Positions 19,193 through 28,540 of a stretch of DNA of 64,000 nt are shown here, in pieces. The stretch is from an uncultured Bacteroides sp. (GTDB lineage: Bacteria > Bacteroidota > Bacteroidia > Bacteroidales > Bacteroidaceae). The stretch is from NCBI GenBank assembly GCA_900556625.1, contig USPQ01000004.1, positions 1 through 64,000 on the forward strand, given 5' to 3'. The notes beneath the pieces were generated by a model. The model was given only the letters and a program-made list of their open reading frames with translations, searched no databases and was not told the DNA's origin. Both the position numbers and the translations under genes were made by a program. Every line of letters begins with the position of its first letter. Within the stretch, counting starts at the first letter, position 1.

Positions 19193-22100
19193 ATGGAAAA
19201 ACATTTTTTCTTTATTTCGTTAAGGAAGACTTTATTCCTGACAGCGACATTTGTTTTATTAATAGGAAACACGCAACCTTCCTATGCAATGCTAGGAGTA
19301 GACGAGGAGTTGCAGGTTATGCAGAACGGCATAGTCAAGGGACGAATCGTCGACACAAACGGAGAAGCGGTGATTGGAGCCAATGTAAAGTTAAAAGGAA
19401 GCAATCAAGGAACTATTACTGATGTGGATGGAAACTTTTCTTTGGAAAATGTATCGGAAGATATCCTAATTGTATCTTATATTGGCTTTGAAGAGCAAGA
19501 AGTTGCCATTAAAGGGCGGAAGTATGTAAAAGTCATATTGAAAGAGAATTCGCAGCTTCTTGATGAAGTCGTTGTAGTGGGATATGGCGCACAGAAAAAG
19601 GTGAATCTGACTGGAGCAGTGGCGAGTCTTGATGTGAAACAACTAGAGAGTCGACCTATTACCAGTGCTTCGCAGAGCTTGGCAGGTAAGATAGCAGGTG
19701 TACATATTGCACAATCGTCCGGTATGGCAGGTGCAGACGGTGCGCAGATCACCATTCGCGGACTCGGTACGTTGAATAATACTTCTCCTCTTATCTTGAT
19801 TGATGGGGTTATTTCTCCGAATATGGATGTAGTAAATCCAGCGGATATTGAAAGTATCTCTGTCTTGAAAGATGCTGCATCGGCTTCTATATACGGTTCG
19901 CAAGCTGCGAATGGTGTTGTATTGGTCAGTACAAAGAAAGGAAAAGCAGAAGGGAAGTCAACTTTTAATGTAAGTGCAGGCCTTTCTTGGTCTAAGATGA
20001 CTGACCAGAGTAGGCCGGACATGGTGACGGATCCAGAAACATTTATGCTCCTGATGAATGAGGCGCGAATCAACTCCGGATTAGAGTCAGCTTTTCCGGA
20101 TGAAGTAATTGAAAGATACCGTACACCTAAATTCAGGGATGCGTGTTCTACCGATTGGTTTGATCAGATTTTTCGCACGGCTACTACCCAGGAATACAAT
20201 ATGAGTGCAAGCGGCGGAAATAATAAGACCAAATATTACTTTTCTTTAGGCTATATGGACCAGGGATCCATAGCATCCAGTGGTAACTATAAACGGATTA
20301 CTGCCCGTCTGAACCTGGATACTTATGTACTTCCCAAATTAAAGATCGGAGCATCTATTGGTTATACTTACGGCGATCAGCGCACTCCGAACGGAAGTGT
20401 AGATGAGGTCTTTGCGCTTGACCTGATGCGTGCCAATCCTCTGAATCCGGCCTATAACTCAGACGGTACGATTGCGATGCCCGATAATACGACTTTGTCC
20501 TATACGGGACAGGTGCAAGGAGAGAATCCATTGACCAAGATGCTTTACAATGAGATTCATCAGAAAAACAATAACATTTACGGTAATGCTTTCTTGAGTT
20601 GGGACATTTTTCCTGAACTGAAAGTGTATGCATACCTCAATGCAAATGTGCAATTAAGAGATTATAGTGAGTGGAAGGGCTGTCCGGAGGTTAAAAATTG
20701 GCGATATGAGGAACTGCTTGCGGAAGGCGCCGATATGGAAGATGTGATTAGTGACGGTTATTATGGAAACGGAAGTTTGAAGATGTCGTCAGCCAGAGAT
20801 TACCGGATTAACCCGTATGTTCAGATGGAATATTCCAAGTCAATTGGCCGGCATCATATGAGAGCCATGGTTGCTGCCAGCTATGAAGCGACCAATTACG
20901 ACTATTTTGATACATCCAGAGGAAAGTACATCTCCAATTATGTGCATATTCTCGATTCAGGAGATCCTTCCACAGTGCAAAATAGCAGCAGTATGACACA
21001 ATATGCCATTCTTTCCCAATTCGGACGTGTGAACTATGATTTTGCAGACAAGTATCTTTTCGAATTTAATCTGCGTCGTGACGGTTCTTCCAGATTCGGT
21101 TCCAATTTCAAGTATGGTATATTCCCTTCTTTCTCTGTGGGATGGGTGTTGACGCAGGAAAATTTCATGAAGAAGATTCCTACGATTAACTTTCTAAAAC
21201 TGCGTGCTTCCTGGGGACAGCTCGGCAACCAGTATAGCAGCGATAATTTCCCTTATATTGCCAAGATCGGTTATGACGGTAATTATGTGTGGGGGAATGA
21301 GGTGGCAACAGGCGTTGTTCCGACTTCTTATGGTAACCCGGATATTCACTGGGAGACTACCAATGTGACGAATGTAGGTTTTAATCTTCATCTGTTCAAT
21401 TCGGAGCTGGTGCTGGAAGGTGATTACTTTATGCGTAAGACAAAAGACATTTTATTCGATACGCCACTGCCGTACGAGACAGGATTCAAATCGGTGTTAA
21501 CCAACCTGGCAGAAGTGCAAAACAGCGGTTTTGAATTATCGGCTACTTATCAGAAAAGATTGAAAGACTTCCATTTCTCCATTGGTGGTAATATGTCACA
21601 TATTCAAAATAAGGTCAATGCCATAGACCCTGGAATGACCGGAGAGACCGACCGTCATATCAGTGGTAATAAAATTACGACTCGCAATAAACCGATGAAT
21701 TCCTATTATATGTTGAAATGGACCGGCAAGATTTATCAGACTCAGGAAGAAGTGGATAACTCTCCCCATGTGAAAGGAGCAGGACCGGGTGACTTGGTAT
21801 TTGAAGATATCAGTGGCCCTGAAGGAAAACCGGATGGAGTGATTGATGCCAATGACCGTCAGATATTGGGAACGGAATATCCGGCATGGACATTTGGCGC
21901 AAATTTATCATTTGGGTATAAAGGTATAAATATCAGTGCCGATTTTCAGGGGATTGCAGATGCTTATACCTATGGAACATGCGAATATTATACTCCGACA
22001 TTCCAAGGTTCCAATTTTGGCCAATATTGGACGAAACGTTGGACTCCGGAACATCCGAGTGAGACAGTCCCACGTTTGTGGGTTGAAAGCGGTCCTAATG

Positions 22101-22363
22101 TTGACTACGCCAACAGCTATTTCCTGATGGATAGAACTTATCTGCGTCTGAAGAATCTGGTTTTGAGCTATGACCTGCCGTTAAACATCATCCGTACGCT
22201 GAAGATGGAGAAAATGAGAGTATATGTTTCCGCTTCCAATTTATTCACCTGGACGAAGAAGGATTACCGGGGACTGGATCCGGAACGCTCCAACGGTGCA
22301 GGTGAACGAGGTGGTATTCCGCAAGCGATGACAGTGAAAATGGGTATTGATTTAACTTTCTAA
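19193..22363 (+). CDS. SusC-type TonB-dependent receptor of PUL A
   Basis: This 1056-residue outer membrane receptor has a signal peptide (hydrophobic stretch ending PSYA at about 33), a carboxypeptidase-D-like regulatory domain (about 48-125; GRIVDTNGEAVIGANVKLKG), a plug domain (about 130-240) with ESISVLKDAASASIYGSQ and VVLVSTKKG, and a 22-strand-type barrel ending in KMGIDLTF with the usual terminal Phe. With the SusD lipoprotein 13 bases downstream it forms the import complex that brings oligosaccharides into the periplasm. It is the first gene of an operon that runs to 33499. The family is certain; the ligand must be judged from the operon enzymes. Confidence 0.97.
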   Translation: MEKHFFFISLRKTLFLTATFVLLIGNTQPSYAMLGVDEELQVMQNGIVKGRIVDTNGEAVIGANVKLKGSNQGTITDVDGNFSLENVSEDILIVSYIGFEEQEVAIKGRKYVKVILKENSQLLDEVVVVGYGAQKKVNLTGAVASLDVKQLESRPITSASQSLAGKIAGVHIAQSSGMAGADGAQITIRGLGTLNNTSPLILIDGVISPNMDVVNPADIESISVLKDAASASIYGSQAANGVVLVSTKKGKAEGKSTFNVSAGLSWSKMTDQSRPDMVTDPETFMLLMNEARINSGLESAFPDEVIERYRTPKFRDACSTDWFDQIFRTATTQEYNMSASGGNNKTKYYFSLGYMDQGSIASSGNYKRITARLNLDTYVLPKLKIGASIGYTYGDQRTPNGSVDEVFALDLMRANPLNPAYNSDGTIAMPDNTTLSYTGQVQGENPLTKMLYNEIHQKNNNIYGNAFLSWDIFPELKVYAYLNANVQLRDYSEWKGCPEVKNWRYEELLAEGADMEDVISDGYYGNGSLKMSSARDYRINPYVQMEYSKSIGRHHMRAMVAASYEATNYDYFDTSRGKYISNYVHILDSGDPSTVQNSSSMTQYAILSQFGRVNYDFADKYLFEFNLRRDGSSRFGSNFKYGIFPSFSVGWVLTQENFMKKIPTINFLKLRASWGQLGNQYSSDNFPYIAKIGYDGNYVWGNEVATGVVPTSYGNPDIHWETTNVTNVGFNLHLFNSELVLEGDYFMRKTKDILFDTPLPYETGFKSVLTNLAEVQNSGFELSATYQKRLKDFHFSIGGNMSHIQNKVNAIDPGMTGETDRHISGNKITTRNKPMNSYYMLKWTGKIYQTQEEVDNSPHVKGAGPGDLVFEDISGPEGKPDGVIDANDRQILGTEYPAWTFGANLSFGYKGINISADFQGIADAYTYGTCEYYTPTFQGSNFGQYWTKRWTPEHPSETVPRLWVESGPNVDYANSYFLMDRTYLRLKNLVLSYDLPLNIIRTLKMEKMRVYVSASNLFTWTKKDYRGLDPERSNGAGERGGIPQAMTVKMGIDLTF

Positions 22364-22376
22364 TAACTGAAACAGT

Positions 22377-23987
22377 ATGAAAAAAATATATGTATTGCTT
22401 TTATCCGCTTTCTCGTTTATTATGTTGAGTGGGTGTAATGATTGGATTGAACTGGAGCCGAAAGATACGGTGGCTAATGAGAATTTCTTTAAGACGAAAG
22501 ATGATTTTGACCAGGCTGTGACCGGTTTGTACTCCATGCTTCGCCCGTTGGACGACGAAGCCAAAGACGGAGCGTATTTTGGGAATCTGTATTGGGAAGT
22601 TTGTGCAGACGTATGCATGTATAAGAATAGTTGGACGCAGCCCTGGTTTGATATATCACGGGGTGAATTGAAATCCGTGACCGACAATGTCGCATCTTTA
22701 TATCAGAAGGTGTATGCGGCTATTTCCTGGTCGAATACGATCATTGAACAGATAGAGGCCAAGCAATCGGAGTTTCCTGAGGACTTTGTGAATTATGTAA
22801 AAGGACAGGCGCATTTTGTGAGGGCTATATGTTACATCCGTCTGACAAGTCTTTGGGGGCCGGTTCCAATGATCGATCGTCTTTATCTTCCTTCCGAATC
22901 AAAGTTGCCGAGAAGCTCGGTTGATGATATAACGAACCAGCTGATTATCCCAGATCTTAAAATAGCTGTCAGCTGCCTGGAGATGACTCCTTATAATAAC
23001 AAATGGGGACTTGCCACCAAACAAGCAGCTATGGGGATGAGAGTACGTGCTTATTTGTATAACAAGGATTATGAAAATACGGTGGAAGCTGCAAAGGAAT
23101 TGATGGAACTTGATAAAACCTTAGAAAATTCCATGTTCTTGGACGATTATAAAAGCATATTCGCCAACTCGAATGAAAATAACCCAGAAATATTGTTCAG
23201 CCTGAAGTATGTAGCTAACGGAACCAAACAGGGAAGTACGTTCAATACTCCTTTTGGAAGCAAAATCCCCGGACTGCCGACAGGAAGCATGAATGGTTCA
23301 TGGGCAACTGTATCTATCTTGCCGGAGTTTATTGATTCTTATCCATTGACTGACGGCAAGACGGTGGCTGAAGGATCTATGGTATATGATTCTCAGAATA
23401 AGTGGGCCAACCGTGGTCCCCGATTCGAAAGTACGTTTTATATTGGTGGTTATTCCGTCGTGAACGGTATGCCTTTCACCTCTGAGTATGTGTGCGGCAT
23501 TGATGCACAGTGTGCGATAGATTATCCGTTAAATATCAACAAAGGATATATGAACGAAGATAAAAAGACAGAATGGTTGCAGGAAGACGAGTCCGATTTC
23601 ATTATTCTGCGCTATACCGATGTGCTGTTGATGTATGCCGAAGCGAAAACGATGCTCGGGGATATAGACCAGTCTGTATTTGATATATTGGACGCAGTGA
23701 GAGACCGTGCCGGAATAGCACATGTGGCTCATACAACAGACCCGAAGGCTATGATGAAAATCATCCAGGATGAACGGAAATGGGAATTTGCTTTTGAAGG
23801 GTTGAGATACTTTGACATTCGTCGCTGGGGGATAGCTGCCGATGTGATTAATTCGATCACTTCCGACGAACTGTATAATTTCGGTTCGCACAAAGTCTTT
23901 GTTGCACCTGCCAACTATCTATGGCCTTTGCCGCAGGAAGCTACTGATGCCAATCCTAATCTGCTCCCCAATAATGAGGGATATTAA
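22377..23987 (+). CDS. SusD-type glycan-binding lipoprotein of PUL A
   Basis: A 536-residue outer membrane lipoprotein; the lipobox Cys is in FIMLSGCNDW. The N-terminal SusD-like domain starts LEPKDTVANENFFKTKDDFDQAVTGLYS and contains the TPR-like helices that pack on SusC. The C-terminal RagB/SusD domain contains the typical DAVRDRAGI, IIQDERKWEFAFEGLRYFDIRRWG and ends with YLWPLPQEATDANPNL. It acts as the surface lid of the SusC transporter and helps capture the glycan. It directly follows susC and precedes another surface lipoprotein. Assignment is very secure. Confidence 0.97.
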   Translation: MKKIYVLLLSAFSFIMLSGCNDWIELEPKDTVANENFFKTKDDFDQAVTGLYSMLRPLDDEAKDGAYFGNLYWEVCADVCMYKNSWTQPWFDISRGELKSVTDNVASLYQKVYAAISWSNTIIEQIEAKQSEFPEDFVNYVKGQAHFVRAICYIRLTSLWGPVPMIDRLYLPSESKLPRSSVDDITNQLIIPDLKIAVSCLEMTPYNNKWGLATKQAAMGMRVRAYLYNKDYENTVEAAKELMELDKTLENSMFLDDYKSIFANSNENNPEILFSLKYVANGTKQGSTFNTPFGSKIPGLPTGSMNGSWATVSILPEFIDSYPLTDGKTVAEGSMVYDSQNKWANRGPRFESTFYIGGYSVVNGMPFTSEYVCGIDAQCAIDYPLNINKGYMNEDKKTEWLQEDESDFIILRYTDVLLMYAEAKTMLGDIDQSVFDILDAVRDRAGIAHVAHTTDPKAMMKIIQDERKWEFAFEGLRYFDIRRWGIAADVINSITSDELYNFGSHKVFVAPANYLWPLPQEATDANPNLLPNNEGY

Positions 23988-24026
23988 TTTGAAACAAGAA
24001 GTAAACCAGTAAATAATAAGTAAATA

Positions 24027-25046
24027 ATGAAACATATTATACATATCATAGTTTTGGCTGTTATTACAGTTGTATATATAAGCTGTGAAAAGGAAGATTA
24101 TGCCCTTCAGCGTTTGAGTGCTCCTGCACAATTGACTGCTAGTCGCGGTGATACCTCAGTTTTCCTAAAATGGACGAAAGTGGAAGATGCTTCTTTTTAT
24201 ACATTGGTCAGAGGATTAAAAGTGATTGCAGATAGTTTGACGGTTGAATCTTATGAAGACGACTCTGCTCCTGATACATTGACTGAATATCGCATTTATG
24301 CTGTGGACAACCAAGGATGGCGTTCGGCTACTTACGCGGTGGATTCGGGTTATTTGGGAATCCCTGATGGCATTGAACCTCGTGTTCCTGCCAAGTTAGA
24401 AGCATCCGATACTAATATTGAAGGCTGTTTATTATCCTGGAGTGCAGGACGTTTTGCCACTTCGTATAAAGTGTATAAAAATGGTACGTTTTATAAAGAG
24501 GTGACAAACAAGGAGTTCCTGGATTATGCAGCTTCGGTGACGGGTGCTGAATATACTGTATATTCGGTCAACCACAATGGTATGTCGAAAGGTATTTCCG
24601 TGACCGGCAAAAAGGCTTATCAGTGTCTCGACGATTATGAAACCTACGAGATCGGAAGTGTGATTGAACCTTGGACATTTATTCAAGACCGTATCGGATA
24701 TTATACAGAGGGGAATCCGCTTGTAACCAATGAAAGGCCTTTCAACGGAACTAAATCATTAAGCATTAAAAAAGGAAAAATAGAGTTGATGTTCGACTGG
24801 GGCGGAGTGTGGAATGACGGTTATTATACCATAAGTTTCATGACTTATAAGGCATCCGGCCCATTCAAACTTTATTCAGATTTTGGTATTGATGATACAG
24901 TTCAGGGTACAGGCGAATGGGTGCAATATAACTATCGGACCGGTCTGCTGAAAGCCGGAGATAAATTCAAGATGGTGATAGATTCAAGAGAGGATGACGA
25001 TATTCTCTATGTGGACAATTTGTCGATAGAATACGCAAAAGAATAG
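24027..25046 (+). CDS. FN3-type surface lipoprotein, candidate glycan-binding protein in the SusE position
   Basis: A 339-residue lipoprotein (hydrophobic N-terminus, lipobox YISCEKED). Two fibronectin-III-like domains are visible: about 30-110 (LSAPAQLTASRGDTSVFLKWTK...YRIYAVDNQGW) and about 120-195 (RVPAKLEASDTNIEGCLLSWSA...YTVYSVNHNGMS). The last 140 residues look like a jelly-roll carbohydrate-binding module (DDYETYEIGSVIEPW... DDILYVDNLSIEYAKE). It lies directly after susD, where PULs usually place a surface glycan-binding protein. The binding role is inferred from position and domains, not from a named family. Confidence 0.75.
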   Translation: MKHIIHIIVLAVITVVYISCEKEDYALQRLSAPAQLTASRGDTSVFLKWTKVEDASFYTLVRGLKVIADSLTVESYEDDSAPDTLTEYRIYAVDNQGWRSATYAVDSGYLGIPDGIEPRVPAKLEASDTNIEGCLLSWSAGRFATSYKVYKNGTFYKEVTNKEFLDYAASVTGAEYTVYSVNHNGMSKGISVTGKKAYQCLDDYETYEIGSVIEPWTFIQDRIGYYTEGNPLVTNERPFNGTKSLSIKKGKIELMFDWGGVWNDGYYTISFMTYKASGPFKLYSDFGIDDTVQGTGEWVQYNYRTGLLKAGDKFKMVIDSREDDDILYVDNLSIEYAKE

Positions 25047-25067
25047 TTCTATTTTGATGATACAGAC

Positions 25068-28000
25068 ATGAGAATATTATATCATTATTTCTTATTGACC
25101 GTTTTCCTTCTATTCAATGTACCGGATGTTGGTGCATCGAGACAACTCTTTGCCATACATCCGGTCATCTACCCTTATCCGGTTGAGCCGATGGAATATC
25201 CTGAATATTCCCGGCGTCCTTATCCGGCTCTTTCCTGGAGTGATTTCGATCATCGGACTCAATTCGTAGCCGGGCGGAATGTTCCGTCAAACGAAACTGA
25301 ACTGGCTGATGTTCCGGGGTTGGTATATCGTCCTGGCGCTTCATTCTTAAAGAATCAGGAGTTTACGGGAAAGTTGCAATATATAGGAAAGCATGGAATG
25401 TATCTTCACAACATAGGTGGGTATGGACCGGGAAGTCCTTTTTATGGAAGTTTTGGTGAATATATCGTGCCGGAGTGGCAAACAGAGCAAATCAGAAAGC
25501 ACCTGGGACACCGGTTTACCGGATTTGATGTAGGAGAACAGGATGGCCGGTTTAACTTTACCTATAAACAGATAATGGAACCGTACATTCCGGACCGCAG
25601 AAGACAGTATCTTGCTTCCCAGCCTTATTTTGACCGTGTCGCTGCAGATTTGGGAAACTGGTGCAGTTCGTTGAGTGTACTGTGGTACTGGCATTACATT
25701 CTAAAAGAAGGATATACGATTCTTGCAGGGGCGGAAACACAGAATAAGATTACCAACGGACAGGTGCAATATATGCATCTGCGCGGAGCGGGAAAGCAGT
25801 ACGGTATCTTGTGGTTCGGTGATGTATCGGTGTTTGATACATGGGGATATAAGAATTACTCCCGAGACGAGAAATACGAGCGTGTGAATAAAGGAGGAAG
25901 TTTATCGTTGTTTAAACGCTCTTATTATACACAGTATATGTATAATGCAACGATACTCAGCATGGAGTCGGGATGGTGCGAAGGTCATTTTGCCACTAAC
26001 AAGGGAGAATTGACTCCTATTGGTAAAATGCATACCGATTGTGCGAACTTTGTAGAGAAGTACGGACAGCCGGGCTGTATGGTTACACAAATCGCTTTAC
26101 TCAATGATTTCTATTCCGGTTGGATGCCGGCAGACCATATCGCAGGCCGATTTCAGGTTTGGAACGGGATGGATTATGAAGCAGGTGACTTTCTTACGGA
26201 TGCAATGATAAGTTTATTTTTCCCGAATTATGAACGGAGTGGCTTTTTTCATGATGAAACGGGAGCAATGTGTGCGACTCCTTATGGGGAGAATGCCGAT
26301 GTTTTACACAGTGATGCACGTGTGGAAGTGATGAAACAGTATCCTGTCATGGTGGCTGCCGGAAACCTTTTCAGTGGTGGAATGGAGTTGGCGGATAAAG
26401 TGAAAGAGTATGTTCACAAGGGCGGTACTTTTATAGTTACGGCAGAAAATGCCGCACGTATTTGGCCGGAATGGAAAATCGGTAAAAGTAGAACCGTTCC
26501 GGCTGGAGGAATAGTCAGGATAGGAGAAAATGAACTTGTAGAACGGGGGAACTTTGAACTTTATCGGGCTTCTTTGCCCGATGAGGCTCATGTTCTGGCA
26601 ATGATTGGCGGAGAGCCGGTAGCCGTTGACATTCCCGTTGGAAAGGGGCAAATTATACTTTCGCTTACAGCTTATGGCCTGAATGCTGCTCCCTTGGAAT
26701 ACAACAAGCCACCTACATGGATGCAAGGTGGTTTCAACACTTTTCTAGGCAGGCCATATAGTTTACTGAATCACTTCCGGTCGATAGTGGATGCAGTATT
26801 TAAATCTGTACAATTGTTTGAAGTGGGCGAGGGTCTTGGAGTGATAGTGAATTATCTGGAAGAAGGCAAATATCGGCTGGCGATTTATAACAATACACTG
26901 GAGAGCCTGCCTTTTTCAATACGTTCGAAGATTGGAAGGATAAAATCAATAGATGAACTTTCGACAGGAGACAAACTGTTTCAGGCTCAAGGATATTGGC
27001 CGAATGGGATACGGGGAGATATGAATGGAAAAGATAATGATTCGTATATTTTTGGAGGGGATATACGTTTGTTCGACGTATCCGTTGATGAAGAGAGAGT
27101 AGAATTGGCAGAGAAGATACAGCAGGCGAAATCTGTGAGTCACCGGCTGTTGGTATTTGACGATATCTTGTTCACCAAAGAAACAATCAGATATATGCCT
27201 ACCTTTTTCGATTATTTTAGCGGAATATCCGTTGAGGGCGATAAGTTGTTACAGGCAGACAGCTACGCTTTGAAAGAACAGAATAAGTGGTTCTGCTTGC
27301 AGAAATTACAGATTACTGCGGATTTGCGGAAAGGATTTGCTTCAGGACGCTGGACGTTCGACAGTAGTCTGCCGCAGTATAAGCAAACCTTGATTGAGCT
27401 GAAGGAAATAGCAGATAAACTCTCGCTTCTTTATGGAGAAGATGTACTGTTTATACCGTCAACGCCGATAGGTTTTTCCATTCCCTCTGAATTAGCAGGT
27501 TTAAATTTTCAACTAGTGAAAAGTCCAGGACAAGGTATGCTCAAGTCAGCTGGCGATGGTTATGAATTGCTTGATACACCGAGTTTGGATTGGGAAACAG
27601 TTTATGGACTTCTGAAAAATAAGTTACCTGCCGCACAGCATATATCCGGTGGACAGCAATCGTCTCAACAGCATGTATTGCCCGATAATAGAAATCATAT
27701 TCTGGCGTTGGACAGATACTCCAAAGGGATTCTTAAAGATATAGATGAAATTGATTGCTTCTATAACGCATTCGGCGGAGTCTGTGTGAGCGCGGAATAC
27801 TTGGCAAATTATTCATTAGACGCACTTCGTGAAGAGAAGAAGTTACTTGATGAGCGTGGTATATCTATGGTGGTTAGTTTCATAGAAGAGATAAACCATT
27901 TCCCGGGCTTGACTTTATGTGATGCCGTTCCCGAATATTATGAGAAAAGCATGGATTATTATAAGAGGATACTGGATAAAATGGGGGAATTACAAATAGG

Positions 28001-28484
28001 TGTGGCATTATTTACGACGCATGGTCGGGTTGAGAGTGACAAGTATCCTGCGCAAAAGGTATATGTTGGGATGAAAAAGACCTTTCGTTATTTGTCGGAA
28101 TATGGTGAGAAAAGGGGAGTTCGGTTACTGCTGACTAACACACGGTTCAGGATTGCAGATACAGTAGATAAACAGATAAAAATGATACGCGAGATAGGAG
28201 AAAGTAATATCGGGATAGCTTTGAATCTCAACCATCTTTCGGAAAGTGAGTCCGGCTTGTATGTACGGAAATTCCGTAAACAGTTGAGGGAACGATTGGG
28301 TGCAGTGATTCTGGGAGGTCCTGTTTCCTATAAACATTCGGAATACTTACCTGTCCCAAATAGTGACAAGTCGGTTCGGGTAGCGAATGATTTGGAGGGG
28401 GTATTGTTAATTGATAAGGTTTACCCTCTTGATAGAGAGCGTGTGTATAAGGACTGCCAATATATGGGTTGGATAAAGGAATGA
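25068..28484 (+). CDS. Unrecognised 1138-residue multidomain protein: GH-like barrel, GATase-like domain and xylose-isomerase-like barrel
   Basis: I do not recognise a named family over the full length. A signal peptide (hydrophobic run ending VGAS) is present. Residues about 40-420 look like a clan-A-type hydrolase barrel with acidic candidates in FDVGEQDGRF and LSMESGW. Residues about 425-560 resemble the amidotransferase-like trimerisation domain of GH42 enzymes (VMVAAGNLFSGGMELADKVKEY, KGGTFIVTAEN). Residues about 830-1130 resemble an AP-endonuclease-2/xylose-isomerase-like barrel (YGEKRGVRLLL, ESNIGIALNLNHL). There, metal-ligand positions look changed: Thr1023 where Glu is usual and Asn1053 where Asp is usual, while Glu940/941 and His985 remain. 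It sits between the surface lipoprotein and the GH2 in PUL A, so a role in glycan cleavage or binding is likely but unproven. Confidence 0.7.
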   Translation: MRILYHYFLLTVFLLFNVPDVGASRQLFAIHPVIYPYPVEPMEYPEYSRRPYPALSWSDFDHRTQFVAGRNVPSNETELADVPGLVYRPGASFLKNQEFTGKLQYIGKHGMYLHNIGGYGPGSPFYGSFGEYIVPEWQTEQIRKHLGHRFTGFDVGEQDGRFNFTYKQIMEPYIPDRRRQYLASQPYFDRVAADLGNWCSSLSVLWYWHYILKEGYTILAGAETQNKITNGQVQYMHLRGAGKQYGILWFGDVSVFDTWGYKNYSRDEKYERVNKGGSLSLFKRSYYTQYMYNATILSMESGWCEGHFATNKGELTPIGKMHTDCANFVEKYGQPGCMVTQIALLNDFYSGWMPADHIAGRFQVWNGMDYEAGDFLTDAMISLFFPNYERSGFFHDETGAMCATPYGENADVLHSDARVEVMKQYPVMVAAGNLFSGGMELADKVKEYVHKGGTFIVTAENAARIWPEWKIGKSRTVPAGGIVRIGENELVERGNFELYRASLPDEAHVLAMIGGEPVAVDIPVGKGQIILSLTAYGLNAAPLEYNKPPTWMQGGFNTFLGRPYSLLNHFRSIVDAVFKSVQLFEVGEGLGVIVNYLEEGKYRLAIYNNTLESLPFSIRSKIGRIKSIDELSTGDKLFQAQGYWPNGIRGDMNGKDNDSYIFGGDIRLFDVSVDEERVELAEKIQQAKSVSHRLLVFDDILFTKETIRYMPTFFDYFSGISVEGDKLLQADSYALKEQNKWFCLQKLQITADLRKGFASGRWTFDSSLPQYKQTLIELKEIADKLSLLYGEDVLFIPSTPIGFSIPSELAGLNFQLVKSPGQGMLKSAGDGYELLDTPSLDWETVYGLLKNKLPAAQHISGGQQSSQQHVLPDNRNHILALDRYSKGILKDIDEIDCFYNAFGGVCVSAEYLANYSLDALREEKKLLDERGISMVVSFIEEINHFPGLTLCDAVPEYYEKSMDYYKRILDKMGELQIGVALFTTHGRVESDKYPAQKVYVGMKKTFRYLSEYGEKRGVRLLLTNTRFRIADTVDKQIKMIREIGESNIGIALNLNHLSESESGLYVRKFRKQLRERLGAVILGGPVSYKHSEYLPVPNSDKSVRVANDLEGVLLIDKVYPLDRERVYKDCQYMGWIKE

Positions 28485-28540
28485 GATAACATCTGTATTT
28501 ATAATCGGATTTGGATAGAATATTATAATAAGAATTGGAT

